From Hyphomicrobium sp. (GTDB lineage Bacteria; Pseudomonadota; Alphaproteobacteria; Rhizobiales; Hyphomicrobiaceae), in NCBI RefSeq assembly GCF_019753045.1, contig NZ_JAIELN010000005.1, positions 124,001 through 188,000 of the forward strand: a stretch of 64,000 nucleotides of DNA, written 5' to 3'. A program made the translations under genes and the position numbers. Of the stretch, positions 1 through 8,364 are shown piece by piece. The notes beneath the pieces are model-generated. The model had not been told where the DNA came from. It saw only the letters and a list, made by a program, of their open reading frames with translations, and ran no database searches. Numbering within the stretch: the stretch's first letter is position 1; each line of letters begins with the position of its first letter.

Positions 1-1839
1 ACCCACCACGCGACCAAGCAATGGCGGCTCGCCTGCGGCGGTAAGCGCCGAAGGCCATTTGTCGCCAAGCTCGATGAGCAGGCGGAAGAAAACCCATTCA
101 AAGAATATATCGTGCGTGAATGACACCATCGCGCCTGCGCGCTCAAGACGCACAATGTGATCCGCCTGAAGCGCTGCCAGTTGCGCGACGGTCTCCGGTT
201 CGAGAGCGCGGACTAAGATTTCCTTGCCGAGATTACGCACGCCTTTTTCAGCAAGATCGATAAGCGCGCGCTGACGTTGCGGCACCGTTTCAGCCATCGC
301 GTCGTGTCCGGCACGCAGCCACCACGCGTTGATCAAATCAGCTTCGGTTTTCGGCTCGGCGTCCTGCGGAAGGGCTTTGGCCAGAACCGCTGCAAAAAAC
401 GGACGCCGGGCGATCTGCTCCACCGCGCGGCTGGGGCTGAAAAGGAGTCGGCGGAGATGAGGCTTAGATTTGGCAAGGAGTTCGGCCTCCTCCTCGGAAA
501 ACCCCTTGACAGAAACGCTGCCCATACCCTTCGCGGAATAAAACGGTCGGGGAAACCAATTCCGGTAGGCTTCGAGACCTTGATCGCGCGAGCTGGCGAG
601 TACCTTCCAGTGCTGGAGACTTGGGTCGGCCTCAATGGCGCGGATGAGATCGGTGATGATGTGTTGTTGGTCTGGCCGGATACGATCGATGCCATCGATG
701 AAGAGGATGGGCGTACCTGAAGCACCGATTTCAGCGAGAAGATCGGGCACGTTGGTGTGGCGCAGACCGAGCGATGTCGCAAACGTCGTCCAGCTCGTTC
801 CTTGCAACCGGTCGTTTTTGAGAAAGAGGATCGGACCCGACTTCGCCGCGTTGGCTGCAAAGTGCTTCAGTACGGCTGACTTGCCGCAACCCGGCAGGCC
901 GCCGATGGAAACAACGCGATGCCTCTCAAGCTGCTGCGCGACTTCCGCCTGCAAACCGTCGCGCGCGACATGAAAATCATCAACAGATTCGGAAACATCG
1001 TTGAGGGCATCGAGCGATGCGGTGTTCAGCCGATTGATGTCGTCGCTGAAGTTCGGTGCCACTTTGAGACGCACAGAACCTTTCAGTTGGGCGAGCAAGG
1101 AGGATCGCGTCCATTTGGTTGCGTTTGCTGCGCCTTCGCGCGCGATGCGGCAAAGGCGGTCAAAAAGAAGGATGTCTTGACCGTCCACATTATCTGCGAT
1201 GAGCTCTTGCAGGCGATTGACGATCTCGGCGCGGAGCGCCCCGCCTTCGTCCAAACCTGCCAGGTGGAGCGCTACAAAGTTCCGGTAGAAGCTTACTTCC
1301 TCATCCAGATTTGCTGCGTTGATTACAATCCGTAGGGCTTCTCGTAATTTCTTATCGTCGGCTCCTGCCGTGCCTGTCGGCGCGAAGTATTGTTCGAAGT
1401 CCTTGGCGTCAGGGCTCGCCTTCGCCTTGCCGATCAGCCGCGAAAGGCTTCGGAAGGTCGCATCCGTGACATGCTCAACGACAATCCCGCTCGCGTCCGT
1501 TCCCTTGCCAAAGGTCTCGCATCCTTGCGTCTTCACAGCCGCCGCGATGATCTCTTTGAATTTCTCGTCAGCGCCGCTGATCGTGACGGAGCGTTTGACC
1601 TGAAGATCGATCGCTTTTTTTGTCCCGGCATCGTCCAGCCCGACGATGACGTCATCCATCGGATGGCCGTGACCTTGCCGTTGAACTGCGACGCTAGCGA
1701 CAATGCCGGGCTGGCCAGCCGCGCGCTCATGCCGGAGCAAATGCGCGAGATAATAGGCGACAACCGTGTCTTCATATGTGAACCCCGCACCGCCGGTCAG
1801 TTCGGTGGAGGCTGGTTTCTGATTAAGTGTGTCGTTCAA
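1..1839 (-). CDS. Partial (C-terminus beyond window) large STAND-like P-loop NTPase with N-terminal PD-(D/E)xK/Cap4(DUF4297)-like nuclease domain; putative antiphage/Avs-like protein
   Basis: Continuous minus-strand reading frame of 613 codons with no stop from TTG at 1839 to the window edge (absent from ORF track). N-term GAGFTYEDTVVAYYLAHLL...MDDVIVGLDDAGTKKAIDLQVKRSVTIS (D...DxQxK nuclease-like); Walker A IGGLPGCGKSAVLKHF; Walker B PILFIDGIDRI. Confidence 0.72.
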   Translation of the reverse strand, partial: MNDTLNQKPASTELTGGAGFTYEDTVVAYYLAHLLRHERAAGQPGIVASVAVQRQGHGHPMDDVIVGLDDAGTKKAIDLQVKRSVTISGADEKFKEIIAAAVKTQGCETFGKGTDASGIVVEHVTDATFRSLSRLIGKAKASPDAKDFEQYFAPTGTAGADDKKLREALRIVINAANLDEEVSFYRNFVALHLAGLDEGGALRAEIVNRLQELIADNVDGQDILLFDRLCRIAREGAANATKWTRSSLLAQLKGSVRLKVAPNFSDDINRLNTASLDALNDVSESVDDFHVARDGLQAEVAQQLERHRVVSIGGLPGCGKSAVLKHFAANAAKSGPILFLKNDRLQGTSWTTFATSLGLRHTNVPDLLAEIGASGTPILFIDGIDRIRPDQQHIITDLIRAIEADPSLQHWKVLASSRDQGLEAYRNWFPRPFYSAKGMGSVSVKGFSEEEAELLAKSKPHLRRLLFSPSRAVEQIARRPFFAAVLAKALPQDAEPKTEADLINAWWLRAGHDAMAETVPQRQRALIDLAEKGVRNLGKEILVRALEPETVAQLAALQADHIVRLERAGAMVSFTHDIFFEWVFFRLLIELGDKWPSALTAAGEPPLLGRVVG

Positions 1840-2434
1840 GGCGTCCTGCCGGGAATGTCTTTTTGAAAAGGTTTTTTATGCGCGCGAGCAGTATACAGGG
1901 CGCAGGCCCTTTATTTAGGTGGCATTTGGAATCGGGCAAAGGCTTCACAAGCCTCATTCCCCAACGATAAGCCGATCACGCAGCCGGATGACGTAAGAGG
2001 GTTCGAACCACGAAATGGCGGATGTCCGCTTCGGGGTCATTTTCGACCAAGTCCGAGGGCGCTGCCTACCATTTGATGTCTGCTTTGCCTCAAAAGCGGC
2101 TGGGTCGATAAGAGCGGCGACGAGGCGACCGCTCCATCACTGGATCGAGGTTGATCGCATAAGGTTGCAGAGCTACCGCGCAAGCGTCCATATGATGCCA
2201 CTCATCTCAGACAATGCTCGGATTACAAAGAAGGCTGTTGGATCGCAGCGAGTGCACGGAATCTGAGTTGCATCCACTCTTGGGTTATGGACTGCTGTAG
2301 CAAGTCTCGTAACAGCCCCTGCTCGACTAGAATGTCCTTTGCTGTACCCGGTTTCGACCTAGGACGGGCATTTGAATGCCGGCTGGTAGGCTGGTGGCCA
2401 CCGGACTAAAAAGCCGCCTACGGCTCAATACGGG

Positions 2435-2797
2435 CTATTCCTCCTCCGAGGCAGTCCAAAACTGGATGCGCAATCCCGAACGCTGGCGGTCATAGGCCAC
2501 AAGCTTCGAGGCCGCATGGATACTTTTCACCTCGGCGTCGATTGCGTGAGGAGACTGGGCATGACGGAAGCGCGCTGGTCCATCGGGAACGCCGGCGGCT
2601 ACCAAAGCGCGGCAGGCCGCAAAGATCACACTCGACGACGCTCGCTCGACCAACCGATGAGCATCGAGCATCGCTGTGAATTTCCCCCGCCCCGCCGAAT
2701 GAAGGGTGACCACAATCGGAACAACAGAATTTGTTCGCGACTCGTCGCTGCTCGTCAGATCTTGCGCCATCAAATCGGCGATTGGATAGTATTCCAT
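2435..2797 (-). CDS. Hypothetical protein (MEYYPIADLMAQDLTSSDESRTNSVVPIVV...)
   Basis: ORF with internal ATG at 2797 preceded by GGGAGG ribosome-binding-like sequence; the longer ORF-track start overlaps the upstream gene. Confidence 0.5.
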   Translation of the reverse strand: MEYYPIADLMAQDLTSSDESRTNSVVPIVVTLHSAGRGKFTAMLDAHRLVERASSSVIFAACRALVAAGVPDGPARFRHAQSPHAIDAEVKSIHAASKLVAYDRQRSGLRIQFWTASEEE

Positions 2798-2900
2798 GTT
2801 CGTGCCTCCCTCGATCAATCTGCGCGCTGTTCCCGTGAAAACGACCAGCTCCGTCACCGACATGAACGCAAACGCCGCTCCTGAGCGATCCTCGTGAGCC

Positions 2901-4028
2901 TCAGATGCCTTTGAAGTTTCTCGCACCCCATCCGCCGCGACCGATGCTGAAGCGCTTCGGGCCGCCAGCAGCAGGCGAGCGCTTGTCCTGCTCCTGGTAG
3001 GCAAGCGCTTGGTTGATCTCGGCGAGGACCATCGTCGGCGTCGCATTGCGCGGATCTTTGGCGATGCGGGTCGCGGCCTTCACGAGCGCCGCGGAGAGAT
3101 CGAGGCCGCGCTCTGCGCAGTGCGTCTCGAACGACACAAGTGTTCCATTGACCAGCGTGAGCTTCCCGAGCTGGATGTCGTAGTGGACCCCCTCCGAGCC
3201 ATCGAGCGTCGTCAGTGCGCCATAGCGGCGATTGTTCCGGACGCTGTAGGCGTGAGGGTTCAGGTTGTTGAGGTCGGAGCCGAACCCAGACCCCAATGTT
3301 GCACCAACAACGTGCTGACCCCTATTTGTTGTATCTGCAATCTTCGAGCGGGGGGACATAGGGGGGTCTTCACTTGGTCCCGTTCCAGCGTGACGATTAC
3401 CGCTACTCTTCTCGGAAGAGCTTGCGCCAGCAAGAAGCGGGGTTTGGGCGCTCGTCGCCCTTTGGCCCTTCACTTGGTCTTTCGATTGGCCGTTATTAAT
3501 CCTTTTGGTCGCCTGAAATGGCGGGGGTGTATCGTCTGAATTGGCAGGGGCAATATCGTGTGAAATGGCGGGGGTACAATCGTGTGAAATGGTACTGGTG
3601 TTGCTCGCCGCACCATCGTTTGAAGTGGTGGGGCTGCTATCGCCCGAATTGGCGGGGGTATTGGGCACAGAGCCGTAGATGGAATAGACTTTCCTTTTGG
3701 CGCGTTCGGCGATCAGACTGTCGTGGATAGAATAGATGCGCTGGGCATTCACTTGCACGATTGGCGCTCGGCCAGGGCGCTCGGTTACGAAAATCAAACC
3801 TTCTTTGATCGCGGCTTGGCGCGCTCGACTTCCTGCGCGCGGATCAGTCGAGCCAACGGCTGCTGCATATGTGAAGTTGGACGCCCACGAGGTTCCACTT
3901 TCACTATTTTCGCGACGAAGCGCAACGAGCGCAGCCAGCTTCGGACGCATATTGATTTCTGGATCAAACAAGATGGCGTCGATGCGTTGAAAATCGCTCA
4001 ACTCATTCGTTTCATTCTTTTTGGACAA
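2901..4028 (-). CDS. Replication-initiator/winged-helix-like mobile element protein with internal low-complexity repeat (hypothetical)
   Basis: Minus ORF (track 2901..4358); TTG at 4028 with GGGGGAG upstream is the more plausible start because the 5' part overlaps the AlpA-like ORF. Repeat peptide ...STISHDCTPAISHDIAPANSDDTPPPF... Confidence 0.5.
   Translation of the reverse strand: MSKKNETNELSDFQRIDAILFDPEINMRPKLAALVALRRENSESGTSWASNFTYAAAVGSTDPRAGSRARQAAIKEGLIFVTERPGRAPIVQVNAQRIYSIHDSLIAERAKRKVYSIYGSVPNTPANSGDSSPTTSNDGAASNTSTISHDCTPAISHDIAPANSDDTPPPFQATKRINNGQSKDQVKGQRATSAQTPLLAGASSSEKSSGNRHAGTGPSEDPPMSPRSKIADTTNRGQHVVGATLGSGFGSDLNNLNPHAYSVRNNRRYGALTTLDGSEGVHYDIQLGKLTLVNGTLVSFETHCAERGLDLSAALVKAATRIAKDPRNATPTMVLAEINQALAYQEQDKRSPAAGGPKRFSIGRGGWGARNFKGI
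3507..3663. repeat. Six imperfect ~24-bp direct repeats (core ATCGTGTGAAATGGCGGGGGTA), iteron-like
   Basis: TGAAATGG/TGAATTGG/TGAAGTGG/CGAATTGG cores at 3514, 3537, 3561, 3585, 3621 and 3645 (spacings 23, 24, 24, 36, 24). Confidence 0.8.
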
Positions 4029-4222
4029 TGCACAAATCTCCCCCCGTTCGTCGTCAAGACAATCTTGACGGCGCTTTCGACTGCTCGTAAGTGGGAGATC
4101 AGATCTGCTGTCTTGATCTTCCCGATCTTCGACAAAAATCCGCGAGGTTCTGGCGAGCCTCGCTCCACAATCTGAGCCGGTGGTCTTGCAGGACTGCCGG
4201 TTCTTTCGTTTCTGAAAACTCG

Positions 4223-4471
4223 TTACGCTGACTTCTGCATGACGCGTGCGTCGCGCTCTGCAATGCGCTCGCGTTGCCAGCGAATGATGTCGGACTCCAA
4301 AAAACCGATCCTTGAATTTGATGTTCGAATTGGCGCGGGATAGGCACCCTTGGGCCAACCGCGCTTCAACGTGCTGACAGAAATACCGAGGCGCTCTGCA
4401 GCGCCGGAAATACCAAAAATGCGCCCCGCGACGATTCCAGCGACAATCGCGTCTTCGTTTGGCGATGCCAT
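4223..4471 (-). CDS. AlpA/excisionase-like helix-turn-helix regulator
   Basis: 82 aa, GISGAAERLGISVSTLKRGWPKGAYPAPIRTSNSRIGFLESDIIRWQRERIAERD, MerR/AlpA-type HTH. Confidence 0.6.
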   Translation of the reverse strand: MASPNEDAIVAGIVAGRIFGISGAAERLGISVSTLKRGWPKGAYPAPIRTSNSRIGFLESDIIRWQRERIAERDARVMQKSA

Positions 4472-4553
4472 CGTATTAGACCCCGTATGATCAGTCTTGC
4501 GATATGTCGTTTATATGCCTTTCTCTTCTAAACTTCCATCGTAACCCATTGAA

Positions 4554-4582
4554 CTGCCTGTCAAATTTTTCTGGACAGGCAG
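4554..4582. promoter_or_regulatory. Perfect 9-bp inverted repeat CTGCCTGTC-N11-GACAGGCAG
   Basis: Read directly; lies upstream of the AlpA-like gene (start 4471) and the plus-strand ORF at 4664. Confidence 0.5.
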
Positions 4583-4693
4583 CACACTCAAGTCATTGGA
4601 TGGATTCAGCTTTTTTGTTGCCCGCTATCGCCAATTCCAATTTGCTTTCGCGGAATCGGATACTTGTTGTTGATAAACATGCAATTTGTAGCG

Positions 4694-5068
4694 GCCATCC
4701 CCAAAATGGATCACTCTCTGATCAAGACCGAATGCGCCAGACTCGCAAGAAGTGCCGAGTTTTGGGGCGCGGAGCCACAGGGCGGGGCACTCGCGGAGCT
4801 TGCCCAGTATCTAGCTGCCAATGACATCGTGGGCGCGATGTGGGTCAGGGATGACCTTCTGGACGCGCGCAACCAGGCAAGACAGAGAAGGCTAGCCCTG
4901 GCGGGAGAGGTTTTAGAAGGGATCATATTGGCGCCTGTGGCGCTGCTGGCGAGGATCGGAAAATCAATTCAGAAGGCATTTCCGTCGATACTCGAAATTG
5001 CCATCTGGTTATCTCTCATCTTGATACCTGTCTGCGCCCCCTGGCTCGCGCACTTGCTCGGACACTAA
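4694..5068 (+). CDS. Hypothetical protein with C-terminal transmembrane segment
   Basis: ORF 4664..5068; internal start MDHSLIKTECARLARSAEFWG... plausible; IAIWLSLILIPVCAPWLAHLL hydrophobic C-term. Start uncertain. Confidence 0.4.
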   Translation, partial: AIPKMDHSLIKTECARLARSAEFWGAEPQGGALAELAQYLAANDIVGAMWVRDDLLDARNQARQRRLALAGEVLEGIILAPVALLARIGKSIQKAFPSILEIAIWLSLILIPVCAPWLAHLLGH

Positions 5069-5560
5069 AGTCGACCACTTTAGCCAAAGCCGCAATCGAG
5101 TCTGTATGCGAAAGGGGGCTGACACCTCGGCAAAGCGATGGTGCTCAACTGGTGCGTTCGGCGCCGTCGTCATGAACGAGTAGACGTCCAGCTCGACGTT
5201 CGGGCCGTCCTTCTTCACCGGTCCCTTCCAGCGCTGCCAGATGCCGGGAAATGCAAACAGGCGCCGCTCTTCGTCGCCATTGACGGCGAACCAATGGCGC
5301 CTTGCCGGCTTACCGGTATCGGGTTCGCAGTAGCTGGACGCGGGCACGAGGCAGCGGCACTGCTCAAATGACGGCTTCCAGAAACGGCTCGATAGGATTT
5401 TGTCGTCGCGCACATTGGTGACATGGCACGATGCTTTGCCCGGCTGGAGGAGCACGAAGCTCCAGCTCATAGTAACTAGTTCGCGCTCACCGTCTCCGAC
5501 CTAGCGGATCACGCTGCCGTTCCAGCCCGCGAAGATCGCGGGCTGCGGATCAATTCGGGT
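5009..5560 (-). pseudogene. Decayed SRAP (SOS response-associated peptidase, YedK/HMCES-like)
   Basis: MSWSFVLLQPGKASCHVTNVRDDKILSSRFWKPSFEQCRCLVPASSYCEP...RHWFAVNGDEERRLFAFPGIWQRW...YSFMTTAPNA is SRAP core; upstream same-frame remnant PAIFAGWNGSVIR-stop-VGDGERELVT; catalytic MCGR N-terminus missing and C-term diverges. Confidence 0.7.
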
Positions 5561-5874
5561 TGCTCGATTATCGGAGCCACAACAGCCGAGGATGATTCTA
5601 ATGCCGCACTCCTCGATGTGCGCGAGCGTCACGGCCATCCAGTCATTGCCACGCGGCAACGGGTGAGCGCGATCAATATCATTCTGTAGGATAGAGTTTT
5701 GGGTCGTACGGCGACATCGAGCAGGCCTCCAGATGGCTTGCCGATCCCCCCCTACCTGCCGGATACTCGATTGTGCGTCAGCCGTTCAACTCACGAATGG
5801 TTTCTGCTCCGCCGAGCCCAACGCGTTCAAGGAACGGGTCAGTTGCCGACGCCCGCGACCCGAGATAGTCTCAT

Positions 5875-6255
5875 TTGGGGGATATCTCGATGTTCAAGCG
5901 TTTCCTTGTAGTCGCTGCATCCGGCCTGACAATTCACGCGACGCTGTTGCGCGCTGACGCCTTGCCGTTGCCCGACCCAAGAGCCGAATCTGCATCGACG
6001 GAGACGACGACAAAAGAAGTGCTAACCGATGCTGCGATTGCTGCGCTGATCATCGCGGGCTCGATCGCACTTTACAAAGCGCGGGGTCGTCCATGCGCCT
6101 GCCCAAGCGACAGGATGCGAAATGGCCGGGCGTGCGGGGGGCGAAGCGCGTGGAGCAAAGCCGGCGGTGCAAAGCCACTGTGCTTTCCGACAGACATAAC
6201 CTCGGAAATGATTTCCGCTTATAGAGCCACCCAAGCCATACCGCCTGTGTGGTAA
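5875..6255 (+). CDS. Hypothetical small secreted/anchored protein, Cys-rich C-terminus (GRPCACPSDRMRNGRACGGRSAWSKAGGAKPLCF)
   Basis: Signal-like N-terminus MFKRFLVVAASGLTIHATLLRADA plus hydrophobic segment; pattern resembles a small family seen in rhizobial genomes. Confidence 0.5.
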   Translation: MGDISMFKRFLVVAASGLTIHATLLRADALPLPDPRAESASTETTTKEVLTDAAIAALIIAGSIALYKARGRPCACPSDRMRNGRACGGRSAWSKAGGAKPLCFPTDITSEMISAYRATQAIPPVW

Positions 6256-6275
6256 CGTTCAGTCATGGACCTGTG

Positions 6276-6461
6276 ATGCCCATCGATCCAACGCGAATAC
6301 TTTCGATCCTCAGTGAACTCGAACAAACGTCGCCAGACGCTTTGAAAGAAATGGATCGCGAGTTGCTGATATCGATCAAGAGCACGATTCAAGAACACAA
6401 GCGCAAAGTCGATAAGGTGCTTTTGCGGTTGTCGTTCGTCGATGGGCAGCAGTTGAACTAG
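6276..6461 (+). CDS. Hypothetical small protein (MPIDPTRILSILSELEQTSPDALKEMDRELLISIKSTIQEHKRKVDKVLLRLSFVDGQQLN)
   Basis: ORF 6249..6461; internal ATG start at 6276. Confidence 0.4.
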   Translation: MPIDPTRILSILSELEQTSPDALKEMDRELLISIKSTIQEHKRKVDKVLLRLSFVDGQQLN

Positions 6462-6586
6462 CCGAATTTTATCCAACAAGCGATCATCGCCACTGCGAGG
6501 ACCCAAGCTACCAGCCAAGCCGACCGACGCGGATCTACAGGTGGCCGACCACCATAATCTGGAGACTGCTCGTAACCGGACGGCAT
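6458..6586 (-). CDS. Small single-TM protein, 42 aa (MPSGYEQSPDYGGRPPVDPRRSAWLVAWVLAVAMIACWIKFG)
   Basis: Minus-strand ATG..TAG ORF below track cutoff; hydrophobic C-terminal helix; stop overlaps the stop of the convergent ORF 6276..6461. Confidence 0.4.
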   Translation of the reverse strand: MPSGYEQSPDYGGRPPVDPRRSAWLVAWVLAVAMIACWIKFG

Positions 6587-6837
6587 TTACGTCTTCCTAG
6601 ATTGGCTGCTTCGAAGGCAGAGTTCGTTCGCCTACCACGGCGAGTTGCTTCGGTCAGCAGCTAATCACTGATGGCGCCCCGTCGCGGGATAGTCGAGAGA
6701 CATAAGCGCGCGACCTTCGACAACCAGAAATCGCAGCAAACGTCCGACAGCGACGCAGTTGTATTAACACTGTCATCTCGAAGGCATAATGTCAGCGACG
6801 TCCGAAAAGCGTTCATCGATTAAACGGGTGTGGACCC

Positions 6838-8364
6838 GTGGGGATTCGTGCTGCTGAATATGTTCGGATGTCGACCGAACATCAAAAATACTCAACCGAA
6901 AATCAATCCGATGCCATTCGGCAGTATGCAGCTCGGCGTGGGTACGACGTCGTCCGCACTTATGCTGATAAGGGCAAGAGCGGTCTACGTCTCGATGGCC
7001 GGGAGGGTCTCAAAAATCTAATCGACGACGTACAGAACAAAGACGCCGACTTCGAAGCTGTGCTTGTTTACGACGTGAGCCGCTGGGGTCGATTTCAAGA
7101 CGCCGACGAGAGCGCCTATTACGAATACATCTGCAAACGCGCGGGCATCCGTGTCGAATACTGTGCCGAACAATTCGAAAATGATGGGAGCCCCGTCTCG
7201 ACCATCGTCAAAGGCGTCAAGCGCGCGATGGCGGGCGAGTACAGTCGCGAACTATCCGCCAAGGTGTTCGCTGGCCAGTGTCGACTAATCGAGCTGGGAT
7301 TCAGGCAGGGTGGCCCGCCCGGCTATGGCTTGCGCCGCAAGCTTATTGATCAATCCGGCAATGCCAAAGGTGAATTGGCTCCAGGCGAACACAAAAGCAT
7401 TCAGACAGACCGGGTCGTCTTGATTCCCGGGCCTGCAAACGAAGTTGGGACGGTACGTTGGGTCTATAGAAGCTTCATTCGCGATGGAAAATCTGAGGCT
7501 GAAATTGCAGCACTTCTCAACGTGCGCGGGATTGTAACAGACTATGGGAGATCGTGGACGCGTGGGACAGTGCATCAGCTGCTCACGAACGAGAAATATG
7601 TCGGAAACAACGTTTGGAATCGGCGTTCGTTCAAGCTCAAAAAGAAGTACGTGACAAACTCTCCTGACATGTGGATCCGTGCCACGGGCGCCTTCGACCC
7701 AATCGTCACGTCGGAAGAGTTTCTCGCGGTTCGTGAAATTATCGAAAGGCGAACTGCTCGCCTTTCCGATGGCCAGATGCTTGAAGTTCTGCAGCAGGTC
7801 CTCGACGCAAACGGACGCTTATCAGGTCTGATTATTGATGAGTGGGAATCCGCCCCCTCTAGCAGCAGCTACGTACGACGTTTCGGAAGTCTGAGGCGCG
7901 CCTATAAGTTAATTGGTTATTCAGCAGAGCGCGACGAGAGACACTACGAAATTAATCGGACGCTGCGTGCGCTTCATCCCGAAATTGTTTCAAACATCTT
8001 GGAGGGCATTCATGCGCACGGCGGTAGCGCTCGGTTGCTTCCCGATTCTGGCGCGATCCTCATCAACGGTGAAGTTTTAGCGACGGTTACCATCGCTAGA
8101 TGCCGCACAACATTGTCCGGCGCATCGAGATGGATAGTCCACTTTGATCGCCGAACATGCTTCGATTTGATTATCGCCGTACGCATGGACGGGGCCAACG
8201 AGCGTCCGCGCGACTATTACCTTCTGCCTCGTCTTGACTTCGTCGAGAAAAAAATTCGGCTTGGAGAAAGTAACGGCATTTGGTTTGAGGCCTACCGCGT
8301 CGACAGTCTACAGCCTCTATTCGAACTCACCGCGAGAAACAGCGTAGCGGGGTTGGCAGCATGA
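6838..8364 (+). CDS. Serine recombinase (resolvase N-term + recombinase domain)
   Basis: AAEYVRMSTEHQKYSTENQSDAIRQYA catalytic Ser motif; recombinase-domain GGPPGYGLRR...; YVGNNVWNR; no obvious zinc-ribbon cysteines. Confidence 0.9.
   Translation: MGIRAAEYVRMSTEHQKYSTENQSDAIRQYAARRGYDVVRTYADKGKSGLRLDGREGLKNLIDDVQNKDADFEAVLVYDVSRWGRFQDADESAYYEYICKRAGIRVEYCAEQFENDGSPVSTIVKGVKRAMAGEYSRELSAKVFAGQCRLIELGFRQGGPPGYGLRRKLIDQSGNAKGELAPGEHKSIQTDRVVLIPGPANEVGTVRWVYRSFIRDGKSEAEIAALLNVRGIVTDYGRSWTRGTVHQLLTNEKYVGNNVWNRRSFKLKKKYVTNSPDMWIRATGAFDPIVTSEEFLAVREIIERRTARLSDGQMLEVLQQVLDANGRLSGLIIDEWESAPSSSSYVRRFGSLRRAYKLIGYSAERDERHYEINRTLRALHPEIVSNILEGIHAHGGSARLLPDSGAILINGEVLATVTIARCRTTLSGASRWIVHFDRRTCFDLIIAVRMDGANERPRDYYLLPRLDFVEKKIRLGESNGIWFEAYRVDSLQPLFELTARNSVAGLAA

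Noticed and set aside
277-1866. Plus-strand ORFs at 277, 635, 919, 1319 and 1390
   Set aside because: All antisense to the continuous 613-codon minus frame containing Walker motifs
3507-3663. CRISPR array
   Set aside because: Units are contiguous 24-bp direct repeats without unique spacers and lie inside a coding frame; no cas genes in window
4029-4358. N-terminal extension of the 485-aa ORF
   Set aside because: Overlaps the AlpA-like gene in another frame and reads as non-protein-like sequence; TTG at 4028 with strong RBS preferred
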